Below, one piece after another: positions 6,688 through 12,995 of a stretch of DNA of 12,995 nucleotides. The notes beneath the pieces were generated by a model. The model worked only from the letters and a program-made list of their open reading frames with translations, was not told the DNA's origin and did not search any database. Each line of letters opens with the position of its first letter. Positions within the stretch are counted from its first letter, which is position 1. A program made the position numbers and the translations under genes. This stretch comes from an uncultured Lachnospiraceae bacterium (GTDB lineage: Bacteria > Bacillota_A > Clostridia > Lachnospirales > Lachnospiraceae), in contig CAJUMT010000088.1 in NCBI GenBank assembly GCA_910587495.1, forward strand, positions 1 to 12,995. The letters are read 5' to 3'.

Positions 6688-7998
6688 ATGAAACAAGAAG
6701 GAAAAAACAAAGGGGCTTTGGCCCTGCTTCCGATCCTGGTATTTTTAGTCATCTACATAGGGATCGGTGTGTACTATGAGTATGTTCATCCGCAGGAGGG
6801 CGTACAAGGATTCTATGTTATGTCCGTGGTAGTCGCTTTTATGGCTGCCATCGCCGTCGCGCTGTTCCAGAACCGCTCGGTATCTTTTGATGAAAAGATG
6901 CGCATCTGCGCTTCGGGCATGGGCGACGACAACATCCTGATCATGATCTTTATCTTTTTGCTGGCAGGCGCTTTCAGCGGCGTGGCTTCCGCGTCCGGGT
7001 GCGCATCGGACACGGCAAACTTGCTTCTTAGTATCGTGCCCGGCAGGCTGACGGTTCTTGGCATCTTCCTGATCGCCTGTATCATATCCATGGCCATGGG
7101 GACATCCTGCGGGACGATCACCGTCATGGGTTCTCTGGCGCTTAGTATCTCCCAGTCTGCAGGACTGTCTCTTCCGCTGTGCTTCGGCGCACTGGTGGGA
7201 GGTTCCATGTTTGGGGACAACCTGTCTTTTATCTCGGATACCACCATCGCCGCTACCAAGACTCAGGGATGCCAGATGCGGGACAAGTTTAAGGAAAATC
7301 TTCTGATTGCCCTGCCCGCGGCGCTGATTACCTGTGTCATCCTGCTGATCATCGCATGGATGGGAAAACCGGCAGCCGTCAACGAATACACTTTTAACCT
7401 GGTGCGGGCTTTGCCTTATTTTGTCATACTGATCGCCGCCCTGGCAGGAATCAATGTGTTTATCGTTCTTGGATTTGGGCTTATCCTTTGTACCGGAATC
7501 GGACTTTCTACAGGGTCCATTGATATCCACAATGTATTTATCTCCATGGGAAGCGGCGTTTCCGGCATGTATGAGACCATCGTAGTCACCATACTGGCCA
7601 CAGCCCTCTCGGCTCTGATTAAATACAACGGCGGTTTTGAGACGATTATCCATTTTATCAAGCAGCATTTTCATGGAAGTAAAGGCGGCCAGTTAGGCAT
7701 TATCTTAATCTCCATGCTGATGGACGTCTCCACCGCCAATAATACGGTTGCCATCGTGGTTTCCGCTCCTATCGCTACGGATATCCGGAAGGAATACGGC
7801 ATCACGCCTCAGAGAACGGCTTCTTTGATGGACATCTCTACCTGTATTGCCCAGGGCATTATTCCCTACGGCGCTCAGCTTCTGATCGCCGCCGGAATCG
7901 CCGGAATATCTTCCATCCAGATCATGCCTTATTTGTTTTATCCATATCTTCTGCTTGTATGTGTACTGGCGGCAACATTTAAGGGAAGTAAAAATTAA
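6688..7998 (+). CDS. NhaC-family Na+/H+ antiporter-like transporter
   Basis: A 436-residue membrane protein of the NhaC family (ion transporter superfamily). It shows about 11 hydrophobic segments and the two signature stretches: MAMGTSCGTITVMGSL (about 135-150) and GGSMFGDNLSFISDTTIAAT (171-190). The polar Asp/Ser/Thr residues of the second stretch line the transport path in relatives. Known members exchange Na+ for H+, and some exchange organic solutes, so the cation role is the likely default rather than proven. The start at 6688 has GGGGG (6671-6675) 12 bases upstream, a slightly long gap. The gene is monocistronic, or weakly joined to the following nitroreductase, because a hairpin lies 13 bases after its stop. 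Confidence 0.88.
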   Translation: MKQEGKNKGALALLPILVFLVIYIGIGVYYEYVHPQEGVQGFYVMSVVVAFMAAIAVALFQNRSVSFDEKMRICASGMGDDNILIMIFIFLLAGAFSGVASASGCASDTANLLLSIVPGRLTVLGIFLIACIISMAMGTSCGTITVMGSLALSISQSAGLSLPLCFGALVGGSMFGDNLSFISDTTIAATKTQGCQMRDKFKENLLIALPAALITCVILLIIAWMGKPAAVNEYTFNLVRALPYFVILIAALAGINVFIVLGFGLILCTGIGLSTGSIDIHNVFISMGSGVSGMYETIVVTILATALSALIKYNGGFETIIHFIKQHFHGSKGGQLGIILISMLMDVSTANNTVAIVVSAPIATDIRKEYGITPQRTASLMDISTCIAQGIIPYGAQLLIAAGIAGISSIQIMPYLFYPYLLLVCVLAATFKGSKN

Positions 7999-8011
7999 AA
8001 CACCACTAATA

Positions 8012-8050
8012 AAGGGGCTGTTCACTAATTTTTTAGTGCGACAGCCCCTT
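8012..8050. terminator. Long palindromic hairpin after the antiporter gene
   Basis: The outer 10-bp perfect stem is AAGGGGCTGT (8012-8021) with ACAGCCCCTT (8041-8050). An inner 6-bp stem is CACTAA (8023-8028) with TTAGTG (8033-8038), and the loop is TTTT. It sits 13 bases after the antiporter stop and about 60 before the nitroreductase start. No T-run follows on the plus strand, so it may be a poor terminator, an mRNA-protecting hairpin or a small palindromic element. Confidence 0.6.
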
Positions 8051-8109
8051 CTATAAATACTCCCGCTCGACAACGGGGTGTAATAAAAATACATTCAGGA
8101 GGAATCACT

Positions 8110-8634
8110 ATGAACCTATTGGAAACATTACAAAATAGGCGCAGCGTACGAAAGTACACCGAAGCACCCATCGCAAAAGAAACTTTAACCGCCGTTTTAC
8201 AGGCAGGGCTTCTCTCCCCTTCCAGCCGGGGCAACCGCCCATGGGAACTGATCGTAGTGGAGGACAAAGAACTCCTTGCGAAAATGGCCGACTGCCGTGT
8301 GGGATCAGCCAGAATGCTGACCGGCGCCCAGGCTGCTGTCGTAGTCGTAGCCGATGAGACCGTTTCGGACGTATGGGTCGAAGACTGTTCCATCGTCATG
8401 TCCAACATGCATCTGATGGCGGACAGCCTCGGCCTTGGAAGCTGCTGGATCCAAGGGCGCCTGCGGAATGCGCCCCAGGGCGAACCGACGGAAGTTTATC
8501 TAAGAAATTTATTAGGCTTCCCGGAAAATTATCGCTTAGAAGCGGTACTTTCTCTTGGCATGCCGCAAAGCCATCCTGAAAAACAGGAACTGTCTTCCCT
8601 GCCTCTCTATAAAATCCACTGGGGCAAATTCTGA
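8110..8634 (+). CDS. Nitroreductase-family flavoprotein
   Basis: A 174-residue member of the nitroreductase-like fold, an FMN-dependent NAD(P)H oxidoreductase acting on nitro compounds, quinones or flavins. It begins with the FMN-phosphate motif RRSVRKYTEAPI (residues about 10-21). Then come LLSPSSRGNRPWEL (about 34-47), the mid-protein helix VEDCSIVMSNMHLMADSLGLGSCWIQG, and a C-terminal LSLGMP. It is at the short end for the family (usually 170-200), with nothing obviously missing. AGGAGG (8097-8102) precedes the ATG. No convincing own promoter was seen, and expression may depend on read-through from the antiporter. The last codons (WGKF) lie in the left copy of the direct repeat described at 8620-8690. 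Confidence 0.9.
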   Translation: MNLLETLQNRRSVRKYTEAPIAKETLTAVLQAGLLSPSSRGNRPWELIVVEDKELLAKMADCRVGSARMLTGAQAAVVVVADETVSDVWVEDCSIVMSNMHLMADSLGLGSCWIQGRLRNAPQGEPTEVYLRNLLGFPENYRLEAVLSLGMPQSHPEKQELSSLPLYKIHWGKF

Positions 8635-8690
8635 CCGTTATTTTTTCAGAAAAAATTACAAGCCGGGACAGAATGCTTTACTTATAAGCT
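8620..8690 (+). repeat. Left copy of a ~70-bp diverged direct repeat
   Basis: This segment matches 10501-10570 in the same orientation. It contains a 22-base identical block (8634-8655 with 10514-10535) and a 13-base identical block (8668-8680 with 10549-10561), joined by partly matching sequence. It covers the last codons of the nitroreductase and the sequence that in the other copy forms the tup promoter. Here the -35 is TTACAA (8656-8661) and the expected -10 position reads TACTTA, so the promoter looks degenerate. Confidence 0.8.
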
Positions 8691-8712
8691 TCGGTTCCGG
8701 CAGGATATATTG

Positions 8713-10389
8713 TCAGCTGCTACTCAATTTTTTCACTTTGGCCTGCTTTTGAAAAAAAGAAACCCCATAACAGAGAATCTGCGTATAGCCATAAAGCCCC
8801 TCTGCATATTTGTTTGTTATGATTTGCCTGATTGCTTTCTCACAATCCTTATCCATATCAGATTCCTTTTTTGATTTTTTAGATTCTATGATGATTGCAC
8901 GGCGATTCTTTTTATCTTTGAGCAGTATATCCGGCCTTCCTAATCCCTTTTCTTTATTTGATTCGACACTATAACCCTGCCCTGCAAAAATTCCGGCAAG
9001 AAACGCATGGTAATAATCCTCATGGTAGTCATGGTAGCTGATCGTATACCACAGAAGATCTGATATAAGCTTGGATGCTTCTGCCTCATTGCTTTCCCAC
9101 AGCGATTTTATAAGGCTGCTAAGTTCCGTTTTATCTACTGTGTTCTTAAAATATGCAACTACTGTGTCTTCAAATATAGATGCAATCTCCCTGTTGGGGA
9201 TTTTCAACAAAACAGTTTCTTTGTCTTCCCCTATGTCCGCCCTTGTAAGGTATCCTGTCATAAGCAGTATGCTCCAAAGATTATCCTCTGACGCATGGAG
9301 CGTATCATAAGTAAGCGCATCGGAAATCGGCTGCGTGATCGTACCTCCGTTTAAAAGTGTCTCAAACTTCTCTGCTACATCAAAATCTGTGCGCGCAACA
9401 AAGGTAAGCAAAACTCCGTTATGGCTTGTAAACCTCCAGTAATTTTTGGGTTTCGCATCTTTTCTCCTGGTCAAAGCTGACATATAATTCATCACGTCCC
9501 ACGGACAATATACATAACTGTTGCCAAATACATATCCATCATACCATTCTTTTATAACATCCGCCTTATCTTCTCTGTCAGCCAGCAATAACATTTTTTT
9601 CACTTCATCTTCAGAAAAACCAAAATATGCAGAAAAATCTTCGTCTAATACAGAATAAGACGTAAAATTATTGGTTCCTGTAAATATGCTCTCTTTGGCG
9701 ATATGAAGGCAGCCTGTAATCACCGCAAACTTAAGAAACTCATTGTCCTTTAATGCCGTACTCATGATTCCTCTGATCACTCCAAGCATAGAAGAATAAT
9801 ACTGATTATCCGCCGTATTTTTTTCACTCGCCCCTGACAGCGGCACATCATATTCATCTATTAAAAGAATCACCTTTTTACCATAAGCGGCATACATCAT
9901 TCTCATGATGGTTTTTAAAGAGCTTTTTATATCTCCCTGCGAACTTTTCTTTGCTTTTAACCTTAAAATAATCTCTCTGTCATCCTGATCAAGCGTTTTG
10001 TCTTCTAACAAATCCGCATACTCCTTACATACATCGGCTATTCTGATTTGCAACATCTCATATGCATCTTGAAAATCGTCCGCCTCAATATCCTTAAAAG
10101 AAATAAACAGCACAGGATACTGATTCATCCACTTCTCACAGAATTTTTTACGCTCTGTAATCCTAAGTCCTTCAAAAATGTCCCTGCTGTCTTTTCTTAT
10201 ACTAAAAAAATTCAACATCATACTCATCATCAGAGTTTTGCCGAATCTTCTTGGTCTGGTAAACAAAGTTACTTTATTCCTTGTATTTTGTATCAGTTCA
10301 TACAGGATATCTGTTTTATCTACATAATAATTTGCTGCCCTTCGTAAATCACAAAAATCGGACTCTCCTACGCTTACAGAGAATTTCAT
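8713..10389 (-). CDS. AAA-ATPase-like protein with C-terminal PD-(D/E)XK nuclease domain
   Basis: A 558-residue protein with the AAA-ATPase-like N-terminal domain (PF09820 type) and the PD-(D/E)XK domain (PF08011 type). The P-loop is the family variant TRPRRFGKT (44-52), lacking the usual first Gly. Walker B is VILLIDEYD (173-181). The C-terminal nuclease motif is GRPDILL with Asp487, then IIIESK with Glu502 and Lys504, so catalytic residues appear intact. The length is normal. These proteins are common and often multi-copy in Clostridia and Bacteroidetes, but their biological role is not established; a nuclease role is inference. The start at 10389 has GGGGAG upstream. The gene stands alone, opposes both neighbours, and is flanked by direct repeats (8620-8690, 10501-10570), which suggests it arrived after its neighbours. 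Confidence 0.9.
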   Translation of the reverse strand: MKFSVSVGESDFCDLRRAANYYVDKTDILYELIQNTRNKVTLFTRPRRFGKTLMMSMMLNFFSIRKDSRDIFEGLRITERKKFCEKWMNQYPVLFISFKDIEADDFQDAYEMLQIRIADVCKEYADLLEDKTLDQDDREIILRLKAKKSSQGDIKSSLKTIMRMMYAAYGKKVILLIDEYDVPLSGASEKNTADNQYYSSMLGVIRGIMSTALKDNEFLKFAVITGCLHIAKESIFTGTNNFTSYSVLDEDFSAYFGFSEDEVKKMLLLADREDKADVIKEWYDGYVFGNSYVYCPWDVMNYMSALTRRKDAKPKNYWRFTSHNGVLLTFVARTDFDVAEKFETLLNGGTITQPISDALTYDTLHASEDNLWSILLMTGYLTRADIGEDKETVLLKIPNREIASIFEDTVVAYFKNTVDKTELSSLIKSLWESNEAEASKLISDLLWYTISYHDYHEDYYHAFLAGIFAGQGYSVESNKEKGLGRPDILLKDKKNRRAIIIESKKSKKESDMDKDCEKAIRQIITNKYAEGLYGYTQILCYGVSFFQKQAKVKKLSSS

Positions 10390-10459
10390 ACTGGCTCCCC
10401 TTTCAAAACTCCCATATCAAAACAGACAGAGCTGTTCGCTCCATTCTTATACACACTCT

Positions 10460-10487
10460 ATCATAAAATTTTTGAAACTTCAACCAA
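10460..10487 (-). promoter_or_regulatory. Possible promoter of the AAA-ATPase/PD-(D/E)XK gene
   Basis: On the minus strand: TTGGTT (10487-10482), a 16-bp spacer, TATGAT (10465-10460), about 70 bases before the start codon. The -10 box is good and the -35 moderate. Confidence 0.45.
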
Positions 10488-10500
10488 CAGTATGGACGCG

Positions 10501-10570
10501 TGGGGGAAATTTAACCGTTATTTTTTCAGAAAAAAATTGCAAGTCAGAACAGAATGCTTTATAATAAGGA
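10501..10570 (+). repeat. Right copy of the ~70-bp direct repeat (carries the tup promoter)
   Basis: This pairs with 8620-8690. The beginning (10501-10512) still reads like the final WGKF codons of the nitroreductase, with no nitroreductase sequence before it. The second half contains the functional-looking tup promoter. The copies differ by scattered substitutions and single-base gaps, so the duplication is not recent. Confidence 0.8.
10537..10565 (+). promoter_or_regulatory. Promoter of the tupABC operon
   Basis: TTGCAA (10537-10542), a 17-bp spacer and a perfect TATAAT (10560-10565) lie 49 bases before the tupA start. The short leader leaves no room for a large riboswitch. No obvious operator dyad was seen. 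Confidence 0.8.
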
Positions 10571-10614
10571 AGGTAAATTTCATACCACAAACTGTTTTTC
10601 AAAGGAGGATTACT

Positions 10615-11580
10615 ATGAAAAAGCAAAGACAATTACTGGCAGCCATTCTGGCAGGAAGCATGCTGGCTGCAGCAGTGACCGGATGCGGCGGCGGAAATGA
10701 TGCTGCAGATGCACCGGCAGACACAGAAACCCCGGTGGAGGAAACCGGCGAAACAGACGTAGGCGAGACGCAGGATACACCGGAAGCAGAAGAACCCGAA
10801 GCGGACGCGGCAGCTCCTGTAGAGAAAAAAGGTGAGCTGATGATGGCTACTACTACCAGTACGGCAGATACCGGACTTCTGGATTATCTGGCGCCAATTT
10901 TCTTAGAGCAGACCGGATGGGAGCTTAAGTGGGACGCCGTAGGAACCGGTGAAGCGTTAAAAATGGGTGAAAACGGCGACGTGGACATCGTGCTTGTACA
11001 CGCCAAAGCAAGCGAGGAAGAATTTGTTGCCAACGGATTCGGCGTGGAACGTTTCCAGGTTATGTACAACGATTTCGTTGTAATCGGACCAACCGAACCC
11101 ATTGCCGCTACCGACGATATTGAATCTGTCTTCAAAGCCATCCAGGACGAGCAGCTCACCTTCGTATCCCGCGGAGACGATTCCGGCACGGATAAGAAAG
11201 AGAAAGGCATCTGGAAGAAATTGGAGATTGATCCGTCACAGAATCCCAACTATTTGGAATCCGGACAGGGCATGGGCGCCACGATCACCATGGCAGATGA
11301 AAAGAACGCATACTGCCTGACTGACAGAGGTACATGGCTGAAAATGAAAAACGATGCGGATGTAGAGCTTCAGATGGATATCGTATGCGAAGGTGCAGCC
11401 GATCTTCTGAATCAATACGGAATCATCGCCGTCAACCCGGAGAAATATCCGGAGGTCAATAACGAAGCAGCCAACACGATGATCGAATGGATCTGTTCTG
11501 CAGAGGTGCAGGATCTAATCGCAAACTACGGCGTAGATCAGTATGGAGAAGCATTATTTACTCCAAACGCCAACGAATAA
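10615..11580 (+). CDS. tupA: Tungstate ABC transporter substrate-binding lipoprotein TupA
   Basis: A 321-residue extracytoplasmic binding protein that captures tungstate for the TupB/TupC importer. It starts with a lipoprotein signal, MKKQRQLLAAILAGSMLAA, and a lipobox VTGC with Cys24 as the lipid anchor. An acidic, Pro/Thr-rich linker (about 28-70) follows. The mature domain opens with the TupA oxyanion motif TTTSTADTG (79-87), then has the GEALKMGENGDVDIVLVHAKASEE segment and FVSRGDDSGTDKKE (about 183-196), all characteristic of TupA-like proteins. ATG 10615 is chosen because AAAGGAGG (10601-10608) is ideally placed. An in-frame ATG at 10492 lies upstream of the promoter. Tungstate would serve tungsten cofactor enzymes such as aldehyde oxidoreductases or formate dehydrogenases, none of which are in this window. 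Molybdate binding is a less likely alternative. Confidence 0.92.
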   Translation: MKKQRQLLAAILAGSMLAAAVTGCGGGNDAADAPADTETPVEETGETDVGETQDTPEAEEPEADAAAPVEKKGELMMATTTSTADTGLLDYLAPIFLEQTGWELKWDAVGTGEALKMGENGDVDIVLVHAKASEEEFVANGFGVERFQVMYNDFVVIGPTEPIAATDDIESVFKAIQDEQLTFVSRGDDSGTDKKEKGIWKKLEIDPSQNPNYLESGQGMGATITMADEKNAYCLTDRGTWLKMKNDADVELQMDIVCEGAADLLNQYGIIAVNPEKYPEVNNEAANTMIEWICSAEVQDLIANYGVDQYGEALFTPNANE

Positions 11581-11591
11581 GGACTAAAATG

Positions 11592-11615
11592 GGGGTTGCT
11601 TAAGCAGCCCCTTTT
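11592..11615 (+). terminator. Intercistronic hairpin between tupA and tupB
   Basis: An 8-bp stem (GGGGTTGC 11592-11599 with GCAGCCCC 11604-11611, one G-T pair) with loop TTAA is followed by TTTT. It lies 11 bases after the tupA stop and 16 before the tupB start. Such weak terminators after binding-protein genes usually let part of the transcription continue, so that the binding protein is made in excess over the permease. Confidence 0.75.
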
Positions 11616-11631
11616 CTGACAGGTGACAACT

Positions 11632-12324
11632 ATGCAATCTATGAAAAACTTACTCGATACCTTTTTTTCCGACGTAGGCGTGTTTGACGCCATTTGCGTC
11701 ACCTTCCAATTGGCACTAGGAGCCACTTTGATTTCTTCCATACTGGGTATTTTTTCAGGGCTTTTGTTAGAACACGCCCGATTTCCAGGAAAAAGGATCG
11801 TGATCCGCATCAACCGGACGCTGATGGGCGTACCTCCCGTGGTAATCGGTCTGGTAGTATATATGCTTGTCATGAGGCGGGGACCTTTGGGCCGACTGAA
11901 TATGCTCTTTACCATCCGGGGTATGATTCTGGCGCAGGTACTGATCATCACTCCTATCATCTGCGGAATGACTTATACCAGCCTTTTATCCAAAGCACCT
12001 GCCATCCGCACCTTCGCAAAAACCATGGGTGCAAGTCCCGTCCAGACCCAATGGCTGGTGGTAAAAGAATTAAAAAAGGAACTGTATTTCGCAGTGGTTA
12101 CCGGATTCGGACGTTCCATCAGCGAAGTGGGCGCCGTCATGCTGGTAGGCGGCAATATCAAAGGGCACACACGCACGATGACCACGACAATCTCGCTGTT
12201 AAAAAGCCAGGGGATTTTCACGGAAGGATTGACTCTCGGCATCCTTTTACTGGTAATGGCATTTATCATTCAAAGCCTTGCGGACTTTTTTCAAAAAGGA
12301 GATAAAACCGATGAAAATTACTGA
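11632..12324 (+). CDS. tupB: Tungstate ABC transporter permease TupB
   Basis: A 230-residue inner-membrane permease with the binding-protein-dependent transport (BPD_transp_1) fold and about five hydrophobic segments. The cytoplasmic coupling (EAA) loop reads FAKTMGASPVQTQWLVVKEL and is followed by RSISEVGAVMLVGGNIKGHTRTMTTTI, typical of TupB. An early segment FQLALGATLISSILGIFSGLLLE also fits. The start is placed at ATG 11632, with AGGTG (11621-11625) six bases upstream. GTG 11623 and ATG 11641 are in-frame alternatives. The 3' end overlaps tupC by 14 bases, indicating coupled translation. Confidence 0.9.
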   Translation: MQSMKNLLDTFFSDVGVFDAICVTFQLALGATLISSILGIFSGLLLEHARFPGKRIVIRINRTLMGVPPVVIGLVVYMLVMRRGPLGRLNMLFTIRGMILAQVLIITPIICGMTYTSLLSKAPAIRTFAKTMGASPVQTQWLVVKELKKELYFAVVTGFGRSISEVGAVMLVGGNIKGHTRTMTTTISLLKSQGIFTEGLTLGILLLVMAFIIQSLADFFQKGDKTDENY

Positions 12325-12995
12325 TATGAAAAAAAAGCAAGGCAGCTTTCAGATCCATATAGATTCCCTCCATTTGGAAACAGGAAAAATTCACGGAATC
12401 ATCGGCGGCAACGGCTGCGGAAAGACTACGCTCTGTAAACTGATCATGGGAATCTTAAAACCGGATCAAGGCATTCTGGACTATGAAGGCCTTAATCTTA
12501 AGGATATCACCATGACAGCTCAGAGACCTTATTTTATCCAGGGAAGCGTATATGAAAATATCTGTTATCCGCTCAAATTACGGCATATATGTCCGGACGA
12601 CCAGAAAATAGACCGTTGGCTGCATCTATGCGGCCTTACTGAAAAGAAATATCAGTATGCCCGAAGCCTTTCCAGCGGAGAACAGCAGAAAGTATCCATG
12701 ATACGGGCTTTAATCTTCGACCCGAAATTTGTCATGATCGACGAAACCTTGTCCAATCTGGATCCGGAAAATCTGGAACTTTTTGAAAATGTCATCTTTG
12801 ATATCCAAAAAGAGCAAAAGATCACATGGCTTTTAATCAGCCACAGGCTTGCACACATTTATAAAATGTGCGATACGCTGCATTTTATGCATCAGGGAAG
12901 CGTCCTTGCAAGCGGCAGCAAAAAAGAGATCCTGTTCGAATCAAAAGATGAAAGGATTCGCTCTTTTGTGGCCAATGAAGTAATCCAGATAGACG
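12311..12995 (+). CDS. tupC: Tungstate ABC transporter ATP-binding protein TupC (3' partial)
   Basis: The frame from ATG 12311 stays open to the window end (228 codons visible). All ABC ATPase motifs are present: Walker A GGNGCGKTT (32-40), Q-loop Gln71, signature LSSGE (120-124), Walker B FVMID (140-144) with catalytic Glu145, D-loop SNLD (148-151) and H-loop His178. AAGGAG (12296-12301), inside the end of tupB, is its ribosome binding site. Together with TupA and TupB it forms the complete importer and powers uptake by ATP hydrolysis. The C-terminal end is beyond the window. Confidence 0.92.
   Translation, partial: MKITDMKKKQGSFQIHIDSLHLETGKIHGIIGGNGCGKTTLCKLIMGILKPDQGILDYEGLNLKDITMTAQRPYFIQGSVYENICYPLKLRHICPDDQKIDRWLHLCGLTEKKYQYARSLSSGEQQKVSMIRALIFDPKFVMIDETLSNLDPENLELFENVIFDIQKEQKITWLLISHRLAHIYKMCDTLHFMHQGSVLASGSKKEILFESKDERIRSFVANEVIQID

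Noticed and set aside
6745..7674. Long open frame (309 codons) on the minus strand inside the antiporter gene
   Set aside because: It is rich in His, Gln, Arg, Asp and Gly without any family motif, and lies fully antisense to a clear NhaC-family protein, so it is a codon-bias shadow.
8011..8050. Terminal inverted repeat of an insertion sequence
   Set aside because: No transposase gene or second matching end lies in the window; a local hairpin explains it.
8662..8701. Terminator between the convergent nitroreductase and AAA-ATPase genes
   Set aside because: The only pairing seen is a 7-bp stem with a 26-base loop and no T-run; not convincing.
8713..10389. Defence-system nuclease
   Set aside because: There are no partner defence genes, CRISPR array or methyltransferase nearby, and the family function is not established, so a defence label is not supported.
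10492..10614. N-terminal extension of TupA starting at ATG 10492
   Set aside because: It would start upstream of the promoter at 10537-10565 and place 41 residues before a standard lipoprotein signal peptide.
10566..10614. Molybdenum/tungsten cofactor riboswitch in front of tupA
   Set aside because: The leader from promoter to start codon is only about 45 bases, too short for that riboswitch class.

Overview
The window looks like a chromosomal piece of a low-to-mid-GC Clostridia genome, most likely Lachnospiraceae or a relative. This rests on strong GGAGG-type ribosome binding sites, clear TTGACA/TATAAT-like promoters, and the mix of families (NhaC-type antiporter, MATE pump, TupABC, AAA-ATPase-like/PD-(D/E)XK protein). 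It is an inference from style, not from a marker gene. I saw no rRNA, tRNA, CRISPR array, transposase or phage gene.

Layout. Positions 1-1000 are a decayed patch: the 3' end of an unidentified gene, a good intrinsic terminator, a maltose O-acetyltransferase gene broken by one in-frame TAG, and a HAD-phosphatase gene cut off after about 20 codons. From 3876 down to 1013, on the minus strand, lies a tight three-gene operon: a MarR regulator, a TauE/SafE (TSUP) exporter, and a 518-residue protein ending in a divergent diadenylate-cyclase (DAC, DisA_N-like) domain.

From 3920 to about 6540 is a drug-efflux module: a MATE transporter (minus strand) and a divergent MerR/BmrR-type regulator (plus strand). 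The MATE promoter has the classical MerR architecture, a 19-bp spacer with a dyad inside it. A second promoter with the same dyad and the same 19-bp spacer lies beyond the regulator at 6512-6542, and now faces only a remnant of a serine beta-lactamase-like hydrolase.

Next come an NhaC-family antiporter, a hairpin and a small nitroreductase, all on the plus strand. A minus-strand AAA-ATPase-like/PD-(D/E)XK gene follows. It is bracketed by two diverged direct copies of a roughly 70-bp segment that carries the end of the nitroreductase frame and a promoter. The downstream copy is the working promoter of the last operon, tupA-tupB-tupC, a tungstate ABC importer whose ATPase gene runs off the window end.

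The genes form separate small transcription units rather than one pathway. The most notable items are the DAC-like protein in an exporter operon, the duplicated MerR-type promoter with a dead second target, and the flanking repeats around the AAA/PD-(D/E)XK gene.
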